Assembly (NCBI RefSeq): GCF_036327415.1 | Contig: NZ_CP123961.1 | Coordinates: 1,860,001-1,924,000 of the forward strand | Length of the DNA stretch: 64,000 nt | Direction: 5' to 3' | DNA from: Bartonella grahamii subsp. shimonis | GTDB lineage: Bacteria; Pseudomonadota; Alphaproteobacteria; Rhizobiales; Rhizobiaceae | In this document: piece after piece, positions 39,007 to 49,190 of the stretch | Numbering within the stretch: the first letter of the stretch is position 1 | Layout of the letters: each line of letters opens with the position of its first letter | Notes under the pieces: generated by a model | Seen by the model: the letters and a program-made list of their open reading frames with translations, nothing else | The model's database searches: none | Told to the model about the DNA's origin: nothing | Position numbers and translations under genes: made by a program

Positions 39007-39200
39007 ATGCTTCTTATGAACCGTCTCAAGAACCGAGAACTATAGTAACATTGGGGGCTGTCAAATATAACAATGGTGCCGACTTCCTTCTTCATAAGCG
39101 TAAAGAGGGTAGTGATCAATGAATTTTATACTCTTATACGCTCGACAGGGCAAATATGCTTAAGAGAAATAAGAATACCTCTAGCAAGCATGTGAACAAG
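39007..39200 (+). pseudogene. Decayed integrase remnant
   Basis: Begins MLLMNRLKNREL followed by a double stop; the DNA continues to match the other copies (GGGGCTG, then CTTCATAAGCGTAAAG). Confidence 0.45.
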
Positions 39201-39460
39201 CAACACAATGGAGTATCTATGTTTGGTAAACACAATAGATTATCCATAATGACAAAACAACCGTCTTTCATAAGGTCGAATGACGAACATGTTGTGGAGT
39301 GAGATATTTTGCATCTTACAGCTCATTTTTCGCAAATAGATCTTCTCGACAAAAAGAATATTTTTGTTAAGATGCCGTTGAAAAACTTACCTTCATTATG
39401 TTCTTTTATATACCAGACCAAAGGATATCGTAAAGATCGTGCAATTGAGAATAAATAAAA

Positions 39461-39790
39461 ATGAATTTACAACAAATTGAACCTGATATTTTTATCAGCG
39501 CCCAAATTAGTATAGAAAATATCAAAACATTGGCACAAGCTGGTTTTAAAACAATTATCTGTAACCGCCCCGATCACGAGGAGCTTCATCAACCTGACTT
39601 TTCTAGTATTAAAACGGTCGCAAATGAATATGGCATAAAAGCCTATCACATTCCCATTTCTCCTCCAACTATAGAACAGTCAGCTGTTGAAGCTATGCAA
39701 ACAATTTTAAAAACCGCCTCTTTCCCTCTTCTTGCCTATTGTCATCACGGAGCACGCTCGCTGCATCTTTATCGTTTAGCACGTCTTTAA
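39461..39790 (+). CDS. DUF442 / beta-lactamase hydrolase-like phosphatase
   Basis: A 109-residue protein of the TIGR01244/DUF442 type. It starts LQQIEPDIFISAQISIENIK, has the CNRPDHEE segment, and carries the phosphatase-like loop YCHHGARSLHLYR near the C-terminus, with a cysteine and arginine spaced as in protein tyrosine phosphatases (CxxxxxR is CHHGAR plus Ser). The real substrate is unknown. The family is often fused or adjacent to sulfur-metabolism genes, but here it stands alone. Confidence 0.75.
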   Translation: MNLQQIEPDIFISAQISIENIKTLAQAGFKTIICNRPDHEELHQPDFSSIKTVANEYGIKAYHIPISPPTIEQSAVEAMQTILKTASFPLLAYCHHGARSLHLYRLARL

Positions 39791-40363
39791 ACATAGATTT
39801 GATACGCTTCCTCCTCGCTTTAAAAGATGAAGACTCTTAAATACACATCGATCTGTAAAAAATAATTTGTCAATAATTTTTGTCTTGGGCTTTCCATTCA
39901 GGCTTCCCACTTCATAAAACTCTACAAGCAAGCTTTGCTGTTAAATGTACAACAAACATGTACACCAGAAGCCATTAAAATGCATGAAAATTCATATGAT
40001 GATCAAGGAAAATTATTTTCACCTCACCTTTTATCACTGCTTCACCTTCTTTGTCTCTCCCTTTACCAGTACAAGCTCATTCGTACGCCACAGACATCTA
40101 AAACGACAGAAAAAACACTAAGAAAACCCCTTATTCCGTATAAAAGGCATGCAGATATTTTATAAAAAAGCTGTAAGCTACAATCTATGGTTAATTGCAA
40201 ATATTGATTTATAACAATTAATTATTTTACAAGTTGAGTGAGAAACCCTAATATCGTAAGATTCTCTCATTTTAAGTCTATTTATAGTGAATCAATCAAA
40301 AGCGTGTTTCTTGCATGTCACAAGCAGGGAGATTTCGTGTGAAGTAAAACGAGTTAAGAAAAA
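39791..40363. other. Intergenic with integrase-type leader
   Basis: A frame at 39935-40165 has no ribosome site or family. Bases about 40228-40363 are another integrase leader. Confidence 0.35.
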
Positions 40364-40737
40364 ATCCCTCTCATAAACGTTCTCAAATAGCCAAGACTGT
40401 ACAACACTGAAAGCTTGTCAATCTAACAGATGATACCGGATTGCTCTTTTATTAGGCATAAAGATGATAGCGCTCAACGAAGCTTGCATGATACCATTCA
40501 TGAGTGCATCATGACAATGGGGATGGAAAACGTTGAGAGATATTTCTTTAAAACAAGCGCGTAAATTAGCAAAACAAGTATATTCCAGCATTTTATTTTA
40601 CCCGTAGGGCGTAATTATCCTATTCAAAGAACAACAAAAGCCTGAAATTGTTATTTTCATGATTTAAGAGATATTGCTCTGGACACTTTTGAAAGTGGCA
40701 AACCCGAATTTAAAAAAGACAGTCATCTGGACTGATT
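40364..40737 (+). pseudogene. Decayed integrase remnant
   Basis: The first part is recognised only at DNA level. The end reads HDLRDIALDTFESGKPEFKK and then stops, matching HYLKDIALDAFES of the copy at 17285. Confidence 0.5.
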
Positions 40738-41740
40738 TCCCCCTTTATAACTTCATATTTTTTCCCAATAAGGCTATAGATTGATTTCAGAGATCATCCA
40801 AATGAATGTAAGCAATAGGGTTCTCCCCATCTGGCATACAAAAGCTGTAACAGCAGAGAGAGCATTAAAGCATCTTAATCTTTATCTCAAACATACTGCT
40901 GCGTTGAGAATCGCCAAAGCAAAAGTTTTATGAAAAAACAATGCCATAAAGTTAGGAATAGACCGAAAATGGATTGGAAAGATGTTCCAACTTTTATCCA
41001 ACACTTCTATCAAAAAACAACAAGACATAATTGGCTTTGAGTTTTCATATCTTTACAAGACTGCCTTCCCTTTGCACTATAGGTGTTATACTTGTGAAAA
41101 ACAAAGGAGATATATGGATAGTTCTTTGTTTGAGAATCTGAAAGATTTACGTGATACAACAACAAAATTGTACCTTGATCATCAAAAGCAAAAGAAATTC
41201 TAAAACAAGTGTATGACTGCTCTCTCGCAATCATTCCTTTTTATCTGGCACCACTCACGGTCTTCTTAATGTAAATTCCCTGTCACCACATATGAGAAAA
41301 ACGAGATTTAAAGCATTTTCCATCGGCTTCATTCTCGTTTACGTGATTGGTTAGCACAAAACAGCTGCTGACCATCGCTATCTTCAAGAAACTCTTTTAA
41401 AATATTCATCATATGATACCAAATATCACATGCATAAGGTTTTAGATAAATCCAATCCCATCATAAAAGACGATACGGCATAATAAAACAAATTAGAAAA
41501 AAGAAACCATAAATTTTTAAAATAAAAAAGTCATCGATTCAATTTTATCAAACTATAAGCTTAAAATCGCAAGAAATTTTAAAAACAGCCTTTCTCCCTC
41601 TTCACGTCTATTATTGCCAAATAGGCTGGGTACTTATTCTTTACTGCATCTTTTATGATGGGTTTTAACGGATCAGAAAGAAACAAGCAGTAAACTTTTG
41701 AATAACAACAAAAGCCATAAAATGAACCTTGAAAAAGATA
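40738..41740. other. Gene-poor region with possible integrase C-terminal scrap
   Basis: Around 41329-41380 one frame reads HRLHSRLRDWLAQNS and stops, resembling the RSTFRDWLAE stretch of integrase catalytic domains. A 29-codon frame at 41114-41203 (MDSSLFENLKDLRDTTTKLY) has AGGAG upstream but no recognised family. Confidence 0.35.
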
Positions 41741-41902
41741 ATGCTAAAATCAGATACTCAGATACTCGATTCTCCCTCTCAACAACGGAAAAAACATATA
41801 TTCCATGATGTTTTGGAATATATCTTTGTGATGATCATCACTTTAAGTGCTATTTTTACGGCTCTTCTCTCTTTTTCAGATAAACTTAGAGCATATTTTT
41901 AA
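41741..41902 (+). CDS. Small membrane protein, convergent with ribF
   Basis: A 53-residue frame: polar start (MLKSDTQILDSPSQQRKKH), then one membrane helix (VLEYIFVMIITLSAIFTALL) and a short basic tail. It overlaps the 3' end of ribF by 17 bases on the opposite strand. The ribosome site is weak. The clear polar-hydrophobic-basic layout supports it. Function unknown. Confidence 0.4.
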   Translation: MLKSDTQILDSPSQQRKKHIFHDVLEYIFVMIITLSAIFTALLSFSDKLRAYF

Positions 41903-42887
41903 AAGTAAGCAGCCTATCCAACTTTGATAATGGTTGTGCTGTCTTTAAAATTTCTTTTGCTTTTTTTTCATCACGGTGCATTTGCGCAATCAAAGGTTCA
42001 AGCCCATCAAATTTTTCTTGTCCTCGCAAAAACTGTAAAAAAGAAACAGTACAGCTTTCCCCATAAAGGTCGTCGTTAAAGTCAAACAAATAGGTTTCCA
42101 AAAGTGGCGCACCATCTTTAACAACCGTTGGACGACAACCAAAGCTTGCAACCCCATCATACAAAACACCATTCGCACGACGCAACCGTACCGCATAAAC
42201 ACCATGAGCCAAACGAACTTGGGGAGGCAACATTTGATTAGCAGTAGGAAATCCCAAAAGACGTCCAAGTTTATCGCCTTGAATAATATTGGAGCATACC
42301 CGATAGTGATAGCCTAACGAATGGGCTGCTTTTTCTACTTTCCCTTGTGAGAGAAGCTGCCGAATAAAACTAGAGGAAATAATCAACTGATGTGAATCTT
42401 GAAGACGAGAAACGCAAGGAACTTGTGCAACCTCAAATCCATATTTCTTTCCCCTTTGGCAAAGAAAATGTGAATTTCCACTTTTCTGATGACCAAATTG
42501 AAAATTTTCCCCTATCACCACAACTGAAACATCAAAAGCCTGTTTTAAAATCGATTTGATAAATTCATCCGCTGAAAGAGTGGCAAAGTGTTCATCAAAG
42601 GGCTGTTCAATCACGCCATTAAAGCCAAGGACTTTAAAAATTTCAGCTTTTTCAGCTGCCTCTGTCAAACGATAGACAGGAGCTGAACGTTGAAAAAAAC
42701 TTCTTGGATGTGGTTCAAAGGTTAAAACAACTGCTGGTTTCTTTTTTATCCGTGCGAAATCAAGCGCTTTTTGCAACACTACCTGATGTCCGCAATGAAC
42801 ACCATCAAAATTTCCAAGTGCCAACACGGCTCCCCGCCAAGCCGATGGAAACATATGAGTTCCCTGAAGACGCAAAAAATTAGCCAT
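41886..42887 (-). CDS. ribF: Bifunctional riboflavin kinase / FAD synthetase RibF
   Basis: A 333-residue enzyme that makes FMN and FAD. The N-terminal nucleotidyltransferase domain has LALGNFDGVHCGHQ with the HxGH-type motif and VLTFEPHPRSFF; the SSSFIRQLLSQGKV motif lies near residue 160. The C-terminal kinase domain has GDKLGRLLGFPTAN and YLFDFNDDLYG. The start at 42887 overlaps the stop of the upstream HAD gene (TAATG), so translation is coupled. The in-frame start at 42902 is less likely. Confidence 0.95.
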   Translation of the reverse strand: MANFLRLQGTHMFPSAWRGAVLALGNFDGVHCGHQVVLQKALDFARIKKKPAVVLTFEPHPRSFFQRSAPVYRLTEAAEKAEIFKVLGFNGVIEQPFDEHFATLSADEFIKSILKQAFDVSVVVIGENFQFGHQKSGNSHFLCQRGKKYGFEVAQVPCVSRLQDSHQLIISSSFIRQLLSQGKVEKAAHSLGYHYRVCSNIIQGDKLGRLLGFPTANQMLPPQVRLAHGVYAVRLRRANGVLYDGVASFGCRPTVVKDGAPLLETYLFDFNDDLYGESCTVSFLQFLRGQEKFDGLEPLIAQMHRDEKKAKEILKTAQPLSKLDRLLTFKNML

Positions 42888-43732
42888 TACTGAAGTGCCC
42901 ACATAATTGCTTGTGGTTTATAACCATGACGTTCAAGAAAAGAATGCAAAGCTTGCTTATCCACCACACCATTTTGCGTATAATCATAATGATGAATCCC
43001 GCCCATAATATAAAGGGCATCGAGACCAAAATGTGTCGCCCCCTTAATATCTGTCAAAAGACCATCACCAATAGCTAAAACTTGACTTTTTTCCACAATT
43101 CCACGAATTTTTTGAAGTTTTTCAAAGGCACACTCATAAATAGGCGCGTGAGGTTTTCCAGCAATGCGTACCTCCCCCCCTAATTGTTGATAAAGACGCG
43201 CCAATGCACCAGCACACAAAAATTCTTTATTTCCATAATGGACAATCACATCAGGATTAGCACAAATAAAAGGTAAATTCCGCGCCCGCATGCGATGAAA
43301 CATCTCCTCATAAGCAGAGGGTTCTTCGTCAAAATCTTCAAGAAAACCGCTACAGACGACAACAGAAGCCTCCCATTCTTCAACAAATTCACACTCTAAC
43401 CCTTCAAACAGCACCAAATCACGTTGTGAACCGATAAAAAAAACTTTACGCGGAGCAGTCCGAATGAGATCGCGCGTTACATCCCCTGAAGTGATAATGG
43501 CATCATAATAGTCACAATGAACATTCATGCTTTGTAATTGAGCGGCAACATCTTCCCGTAGCCGAGGAGAATTGGTCAATAAAATAACACTTTTTCCCAT
43601 TTGTCGAATTTTATACAATGCTTTCAACGCTGGTTCAAATGCATGTATACCGTTATGCACAACACCCCACACATCACAAAAAACAGCATCATAATGCGCT
43701 ATAATAGTCTCAATATGGGTAAGTTCATTCAT
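42887..43732 (-). CDS. HAD-type hydrolase, TIGR01459 / NagD-like family
   Basis: A protein of about 281 residues with the first HAD motif FCDVWGVVHNG (nucleophile Asp), LLTNSPR as second motif, and IGDGLLTDIKGA as the Mg-binding fourth motif; the cap region places it with NagD-like sugar or nucleotide phosphatases of the alphaproteobacterial type. It is translationally coupled to ribF, so a link with flavin nucleotide dephosphorylation is possible but not shown. The start at 43732 (MNELTHIETI) is preceded by AGG; the 43756 start is an alternative. Confidence 0.88.
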   Translation of the reverse strand: MNELTHIETIIAHYDAVFCDVWGVVHNGIHAFEPALKALYKIRQMGKSVILLTNSPRLREDVAAQLQSMNVHCDYYDAIITSGDVTRDLIRTAPRKVFFIGSQRDLVLFEGLECEFVEEWEASVVVCSGFLEDFDEEPSAYEEMFHRMRARNLPFICANPDVIVHYGNKEFLCAGALARLYQQLGGEVRIAGKPHAPIYECAFEKLQKIRGIVEKSQVLAIGDGLLTDIKGATHFGLDALYIMGGIHHYDYTQNGVVDKQALHSFLERHGYKPQAIMWALQ

Positions 43733-43756
43733 GGTGCACCTATCTTTATTTATCAT

Positions 43757-44225
43757 TTAAAGCTGTCTTTTACTTCAAAACTACTTACCGAAAGATAATA
43801 CTTGTGTCATCTGCTTTCTCAAACCATATCCCAACTTTGCATCGCTTATAGCAATCTTAAGAAATGATAAAATAAATAAGTTATCGTTAAGTTGTGCAAA
43901 ATTCTAAAACGCTTTATATTAGAAGCTTATCATTCCACAATGTTCATCTTTCTCATAAAAACTTTAATTCTAACAACAACTGCGTTGATACAGTTTTTTA
44001 TCTAAAACACGCACATTCTTAGCAACGAACAAAAAACTCTTTAAAAAACGCTTCCTTAAGTATAAAATTATTGATTTAAAATAATCATTTATTATTCACA
44101 CATAATGAGAAACCAAAACATCTTTTCTCATTTCAAATCTGTTTATATTGAATCAATCAAAACTATTCTCTTGCACATTATAAGCAGGATGAGCGTATAG
44201 ATAAAAGCACGTAAAGAGAGAAAAA
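43757..44225. other. Intergenic with integrase-type leader
   Basis: No gene. The last 130 bases (about 44095-44225) repeat the integrase leader. Confidence 0.35.
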
Positions 44226-44470
44226 TAGCTCTTATGCTCCCTTTTAAAAGTAAAAACTGTCGTAATATTTTGAACTGACAAAGAGTATGTGCCGTCGTAC
44301 ATCTTTTTTTTCAGTAAAGATAGAAATATAGTTTTTATCCCATTCATAGAGGCTTTTAAGTTATACACTTTACGAAACGCCATTCGTGAAATGGGCGCTA
44401 ACATTGAGAAATATCTTCTTAAAACAAACATGTGGATATACAACAACCAAATCTATTCTGTTTTTATTTT
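44226..44470 (+). pseudogene. Decayed integrase remnant
   Basis: Late in the element one frame reads RNAIREMGANIEKYLLKTNM, matching the REMG..VEKYFLK stretch of the other copies. The start codon is lost. Confidence 0.4.
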
Positions 44471-44762
44471 ATTTTGCATGAGGGATCTTTACTCATAAAA
44501 GCTTTCTCCTATCATCATGATATCTCAGACGCATCAAAAAAAACACTTTGGCTATTTGGTTAAGAACAGCACCATAGGCGATGCCTTGAGCTTAAAAACC
44601 AAGGTTTACCTTTGTAAAAAGCAAATCTAAAAACATGAGTTTAGTAAGCGAGTCTAAAAAGTTAAAAGGCAAACAACCTCCTATTAAAAAAATCTATCCG
44701 TCTTAAGAAAAACTATTTTTATTGCCAATCTTCTAAAATTACTTTACTAATTAGAAAATGTT

Positions 44763-44953
44763 TTGGTCGTATACGCAACGACCAATAGGGCCTTGAAAAC
44801 CCGAAACCCTAGCGTAAAAATAAACCCACTATGTGGGTATCCCGGAATTCCGGGAGATTTTGCTATGTCCAGGTGCTCTCAGCACTAAAAGCAAAATGCT
44901 GACTAGGGTTCAGTGTTTTCAAGCTCCCGGAATACCAATGCGAGGGCGCTCGC
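44763..44953 (+). ncRNA. Brt-family structured RNA upstream of XRE regulator
   Basis: The region contains nested inverted repeats: stem 44763-44770/44778-44785, a long imperfect arm pair 44791-44812/44903-44924 (18 of 22 bases pair), and inside it hairpins 44825-44829/44833-44837, the 14-bp palindrome CCCGGAATTCCGGG at 44841-44854, and 44873-44877/44881-44885. A last hairpin is at 44940-44953. B. henselae Brt RNAs of about 200 nt precede XRE-type DNA-binding protein genes and control them and badA. Position, size and complexity fit, but I matched layout and not sequence. Confidence 0.5.
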
Positions 44954-44967
44954 AACCGGAGGGGAAA

Positions 44968-45327
44968 ATGCAAACTCCAAATCTTAATATTGATCTTTTT
45001 GTAGGCAAAAAAATTCGCTTTAGGCGAAAAATGCTCAAAATGTCTCAAAAAACATTAGGGCATCATTTAGGTGTCACTTTCCAACAAATCCAAAAGTATG
45101 AAAAAGGCTTAAACCGTGTGAGCGCAGGACGTTTAAAGGAAATTTCCGATATATTGGATGTCCCTATTGCCTTTTTTTACGCTGATATCATCACAAAAAA
45201 ACACACCCCGTATCATCATGATGAAATCGCCTCGAGCAAAGAGGAATATTTGCTTTTAAAAAGTTTTAGAATTCTTACATCTGTCAAACAAAAAGCAATT
45301 TTAAAATTAATTGCTGATCAAAATTAA
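44968..45327 (+). CDS. XRE-family helix-turn-helix regulator (Trp-type)
   Basis: A 119-residue DNA-binding protein. The helix-turn-helix lies near residues 15-70 (GKKIRFRRKMLKMSQKTLGH, then LGVTFQQIQKYEKGLNRVSA), a short loop follows, and the C-terminus is basic-helical (LKSFRILTSVKQKAILKLIA). GAGGGG lies just before the ATG at 44968; a longer frame from 44833 would run through the hairpin region and is not likely. Similar proteins in Bartonella sit downstream of Brt RNAs. Confidence 0.88.
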   Translation: MQTPNLNIDLFVGKKIRFRRKMLKMSQKTLGHHLGVTFQQIQKYEKGLNRVSAGRLKEISDILDVPIAFFYADIITKKHTPYHHDEIASSKEEYLLLKSFRILTSVKQKAILKLIADQN

Positions 45328-45495
45328 AACGTTTTAAAAACATTGGCATAGGGTACCGCCCGCTCTGTTCTTTGCTTCCTTTCCACACATCAAAGGATGC
45401 AAATTCCTCCTCAAACTGGTTGATAAACAATCCCACTTCTCAAAAACAGCTCCTTATCGGCGTCTCATTTCATATGGTTCCTTTCACAAAATTAG
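45328..45495. other. Intergenic, no gene seen
   Basis: Short spacer before the tandem duplication. Nothing recognised. Confidence 0.3.
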
Positions 45496-46329
45496 ACAAG
45501 CAACCTCTCCCCTGAATAATTCACCACACTCTCTCATCAACACACCCCATACATACAGTTTTTATGTCTTATATCCCCCCCAAGCGATGATGTTTTTACA
45601 GAACAACAGAATAAGCATTCATGCGGATTTTAAAAAAAGTCAGCCCCTTCTTCGCTGTAGACACTCCATTTATTTAAAACGATGGGTATTTAATATACCT
45701 GCTATAAAGACTTGGTAACTGTTATAAATTCTAAAGGCATGTTTTTTCCTCTAAAATCTTAATGCTACACCAACTCCATCACAAGACAAGATATTGATTT
45801 ATAAAGAGTGTTCATTATTTTTCATGTTAAATGAGAATCCAGAATATCGTGAGATTCTTTCCTTTCAGATCTCTCTCATGTTGAATCAATCAAAACCACT
45901 TGCTTGCACGTTACAAGCAACCCCTCCCCTGAATAATTCACCACACTCTCTCATCAACACACCCCATACATACAGTTTTTATGTCTTATATCCCCCCCAA
46001 GCGATGATGTTTTTACAGAACAACAGAATAAGCATTCATGCGGATTTTAAAAAAAGTCAGCCCCTTCTTCGCTGTAGACACTCCATTTATTTAAAACGAT
46101 GGGTATTTAATATACCTGCTATAAAGACTTGGTAACTGTTATAAATTCTAAAGGCATGTTTTTTCCTCTAAAATCTTAATGCTACACCAACTCCATCACA
46201 AGACAAGATATTGATTTATAAAGAGTGTTCATTATTTTTCATGTTAAATGAGAATCAAGAATATCGTAAGATTCTTTCATTTCAGATCTCTCTCATGTTG
46301 TATCAATCAAAACCATTCGCTTGCACGTT
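45496..46329 (+). repeat. Tandem duplication of a 417-bp unit
   Basis: Copy 1 (45496-45912) and copy 2 (45913-46329) are nearly identical, with single-base changes such as CCTCTCC / CCCCTCC. The junction lies in ACAAGCA, which is the conserved end of the integrase leader, and a third ACAAGCA follows at 46330. The unit includes most of a leader with its hairpin, and non-coding sequence. The frame 45794-46135 that runs through it is a by-product. Confidence 0.9.
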
Positions 46330-46380
46330 ACAAGCAGAAAGGGCCCTTGTGAATAAAAAACTATTAAGAAAAGATTAAAA

Positions 46381-46690
46381 ATGCTTCTAATGAACCGTCT
46401 CAAGTCCAAGGGCTGCCTCAACACTGGGAGAGGGCTGTAGCAACACCCACGAGCTGACAAAGTGTGTGATAGTGCCTGCTTGCTTCTTCATAAGCGTAAA
46501 GATGGTGGTGCTCAATAGATTTATGATTATACCATTCACGAACAGCGTCACAAAATAGGCTTGGATACCTTGAGAAATGTTTCTATAAGCAATGCTATCC
46601 AGTTTTCTCGTGAAAATAATCCTCAATCTAACAAAGATGAAACAAACAATAGGATTGCAAATATGATTTTGGAAGCTCATCTGAAAGATG
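46381..46690 (+). pseudogene. Decayed integrase remnant
   Basis: Begins MLLMNRLKSKGCLNTGRGL and stops. Later DNA matches the other copies (CTTCATAAGCGTAAAGATGG, then the ACCATTCACGAAC part). Leader at about 46230-46380. Confidence 0.5.
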
Positions 46691-46773
46691 AAAAATGACA
46701 AAAATCTCCGCTATAAAAATTAAAGAAGCAACTATTCGTTGAACCATAACTTCTTTATTTTAGCATTTTTATA

Positions 46774-47035
46774 TCATACTTTACTGTTGAGATGCATGAC
46801 TGTTAAAACGCGTGACCACGATCTGTAGAATAGCTTTGGCGAGAAAAACATTTCAGTATCTGCTTGTAAGACATTTTGACAATTTTTAGATTCCTTAACA
46901 GCTTGTCCTGAAAGAAAACACTTCTTTCCCCATTCTTCCCTTAATTTTGCATCTTTCTTAAAATCTTCCACACTATAGATTTTTTCACACCCCACGACGA
47001 ATAATAGAGCTATGTATAATAAAATATTTTTTCAT
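46774..47035 (-). pseudogene. Fifth EexN-type lipoprotein, frameshifted in an A-run
   Basis: The core CEKIYSVEDFKKDAKLREEW and the later KKCFLSGQAVKESKNCQNVL match the four tandem copies. The ATG at 47035 is followed by six A bases and an out-of-frame continuation; removing one A gives MKNILLYIALLFVVGC, a perfect lipoprotein signal. A short poly-A slip has therefore turned it off, as a pseudogene or a reversible switch. It lies 10 kb from the other copies. Confidence 0.65.
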
Positions 47036-48067
47036 TTTACCCTTCTTTAAATACCTTATCTATTAACATCATTCCCCAAATGGGTTTTAAATTTTCATAC
47101 CCTATAACAATATAGCCTTATTATCGCTTGCTTGCTTTCAAAGTGGGCACTCTAAGTAAAATAACGCAAAAAGAGCTCACAACAGCCATCGTATGAGTTT
47201 GTCATAAGATACAATGAGAAGGAAAGAGCCCAGGCTGAGTAAAAATGACAAAATCAGAAGATGTACTAATGTTTTTATCCAATTGATTTCAAATAGCGAC
47301 ACTGCGATAGAAATCGCCGCTAGCCTTATAGAAAGCCTATGAGGCATTATAATGCTTAGTATCACTATCAACGGACCACAAAGCCATTACAAAAAAGTAT
47401 GAGCCCTTTTTATCTATGTGTATGTTGATTATTTTTTTCCCCCATCGAATGCTTAAATAAAAACGTTTTGTGATATATAGAAAATAATCAACAATGCAAA
47501 TCATTTTTACGAAGATTTCTTCGTGTAGAGTCTATTTGAAATTCATTATTTGGAAGTCTGAATTTAGCAGCAGATAATTATGAAAACTTTGCAAGAAATG
47601 CAATAGATTGATCACTTTTAAAGAAGTAAAAAACCGTGATCCAATCCTGAAGACAAAATTCTGATGAAAAAACTTTCGCTATGAATTCTTTTAAGGCATT
47701 GTAAAATATTCTATCAGTTATATCAAACGTTATCCCATTTTGGGGTTTGTTCATTTTTCACTTTTATCAACTCCACTCTAGAAATCCGTTTCTTGAGCTT
47801 TTTTTATCGTCTCACTTTCTCCTTCAAACACAAATATTCAAAAACGCTTTGCCACCAACAATGAAATTTTCCTGCTTTTATAAAACACATAAGTAAAGAC
47901 AGAGAAGCGATTTCGAGAGCCCCTCTTGAAAAGGAAAGTATCATCCATTTATTTCAAAAACGAAAATAATTTCACGGTTTATTCAAATTTGCCCCATGGT
48001 CTGGTACAATTTTATTGATAAAGTTTTCTCTATAAAAAATTTAAGTAAATATGTTCATTAAAGCCAA
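47036..48067. other. Intergenic region with one weak membrane frame
   Basis: A minus-strand frame at 47177-47371 codes a short hydrophobic protein with two possible helices (HLLILSFLLSLGSFLLI among them) but has no clear ribosome site. The rest appears empty. Confidence 0.3.
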
Positions 48068-48793
48068 TCACGGATTTGCAAAGGGGTTGTAAGACCCATT
48101 ATCTCGCCGCCATTTTAAAGGTTCGCTGAAATCACTTGACCAAAGACCAATCTTGTTGTTGCGTGCTTTTTCTTCCGCATGATGGTACTGGACTGGAATA
48201 GGATTTTTCCCCTCTCTTGAGAGTACCAACATACCTTCTATAAGACCTGCCTCAGCTAAATCAACCCCTTGAACAAAACATTGCGCATAATAAACACCAT
48301 TGTGCATCAAAGCCTGTTTACAGGATAAATCCTGCCCAAGTGTTTTGGTGACAAGCCAAGCCGTTGTAACCGCGCCACAGGGCCATTCTTGATCTTTTAA
48401 TCGTGCTTTTTGGCGTGGAGCACATGTATCTACACCATAAAGATGAATATCACGAGTGATATGTGAGCGCCAAGATTGTGCAGCAGGCGTCAGTAATTTA
48501 AATGTAACCCCACTTGTAACAGAGGCCTTACCATGAAAAACAACAGCATTATTTGCAACATTGTTTAATGAAACACTTTTCTGCAAATCGAGAGCTGATT
48601 CATTTTTTTCTAATTGCTGTTTGGTGATAGATTTAACCAACTTTTCTTCTTCTCGATAAAAATTGAAAATATCTTGGATATCTTGCATCTCAAATGTTTT
48701 AAGAATGCTGAAATCTATTTTATCTTTATACTGGCTTAATCCCCACACTATGGAACCCATAATGTAGATAATAACAATCAATTTAAATAGCAT
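48068..48793 (-). CDS. SNase-like (ExoI-type) nuclease-fold protein
   Basis: 241 residues: N-terminal signal anchor (FKLIVIIYIMGSIVWGL), a helical spacer and a C-terminal thermonuclease-like domain (about 120-235) with DIHLYGVDTCAPRQKARL, DLAEAGLIEGMLVLS and the tail ARNNKIGLWSSDFSEPLKWR. ExoI-type proteins with this ending are found in Rhizobiales; whether they cut nucleic acid is unclear, since only part of the usual Arg/Asp/Glu catalytic set is visible. It points away from the virB operon. Confidence 0.75.
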   Translation of the reverse strand: MLFKLIVIIYIMGSIVWGLSQYKDKIDFSILKTFEMQDIQDIFNFYREEEKLVKSITKQQLEKNESALDLQKSVSLNNVANNAVVFHGKASVTSGVTFKLLTPAAQSWRSHITRDIHLYGVDTCAPRQKARLKDQEWPCGAVTTAWLVTKTLGQDLSCKQALMHNGVYYAQCFVQGVDLAEAGLIEGMLVLSREGKNPIPVQYHHAEEKARNNKIGLWSSDFSEPLKWRRDNGSYNPFANP

Positions 48794-49190
48794 TTCTTAA
48801 TACGCTCGCTCAAAAAATTCATTGTTTCTCTATCCTTTCACATTATTTATCAGCAATCCCTTTGTTTTTAAAGAAAAAATCTAAATATCTGTGTTGCATA
48901 TTAACTACATTTTGTAAAGAATAATATTCCTTCTTACATTGTTTTAATATTGTTGTTTTTACCAATGCATACAACTTAAAATTGCCATTTTCATATAACA
49001 CAATCGGAATTTGAAAAGACTTCTGTCTCTTTAAGAAAAAGAGTTTGAGAGTGAATAGATCCACTATCAATGCTTTTAAAACAAGCAAACGAGAAGAGTT
49101 TAACTGTCATCAAACGACAACGTTCTTCAGTTTTTAGAGGCAATAGAATGTCGACATATGAACAAATATTATTTGTTAAAGAGAGGTAAA
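48794..49190. promoter_or_regulatory. Upstream region of the virB operon
   Basis: About 400 bases that should hold the promoter of the virB genes. A minus-strand frame (48843-49088) is Phe/Leu/Lys-rich without a family match and I do not support it. GAGAGG lies just before virB2. Confidence 0.4.

Noticed and set aside
45794..46135. 113-codon frame
   Set aside because: Runs across the junction of the 417-bp tandem duplication; no start signal and no protein-like features.
46387..46701. 104-codon minus-strand frame
   Set aside because: Antisense to an integrase remnant; no ribosome site.
48843..49088. 81-codon minus-strand frame upstream of virB2
   Set aside because: Phe/Leu/Lys-rich with no recognisable family and a weak start; it lies in the expected promoter region.
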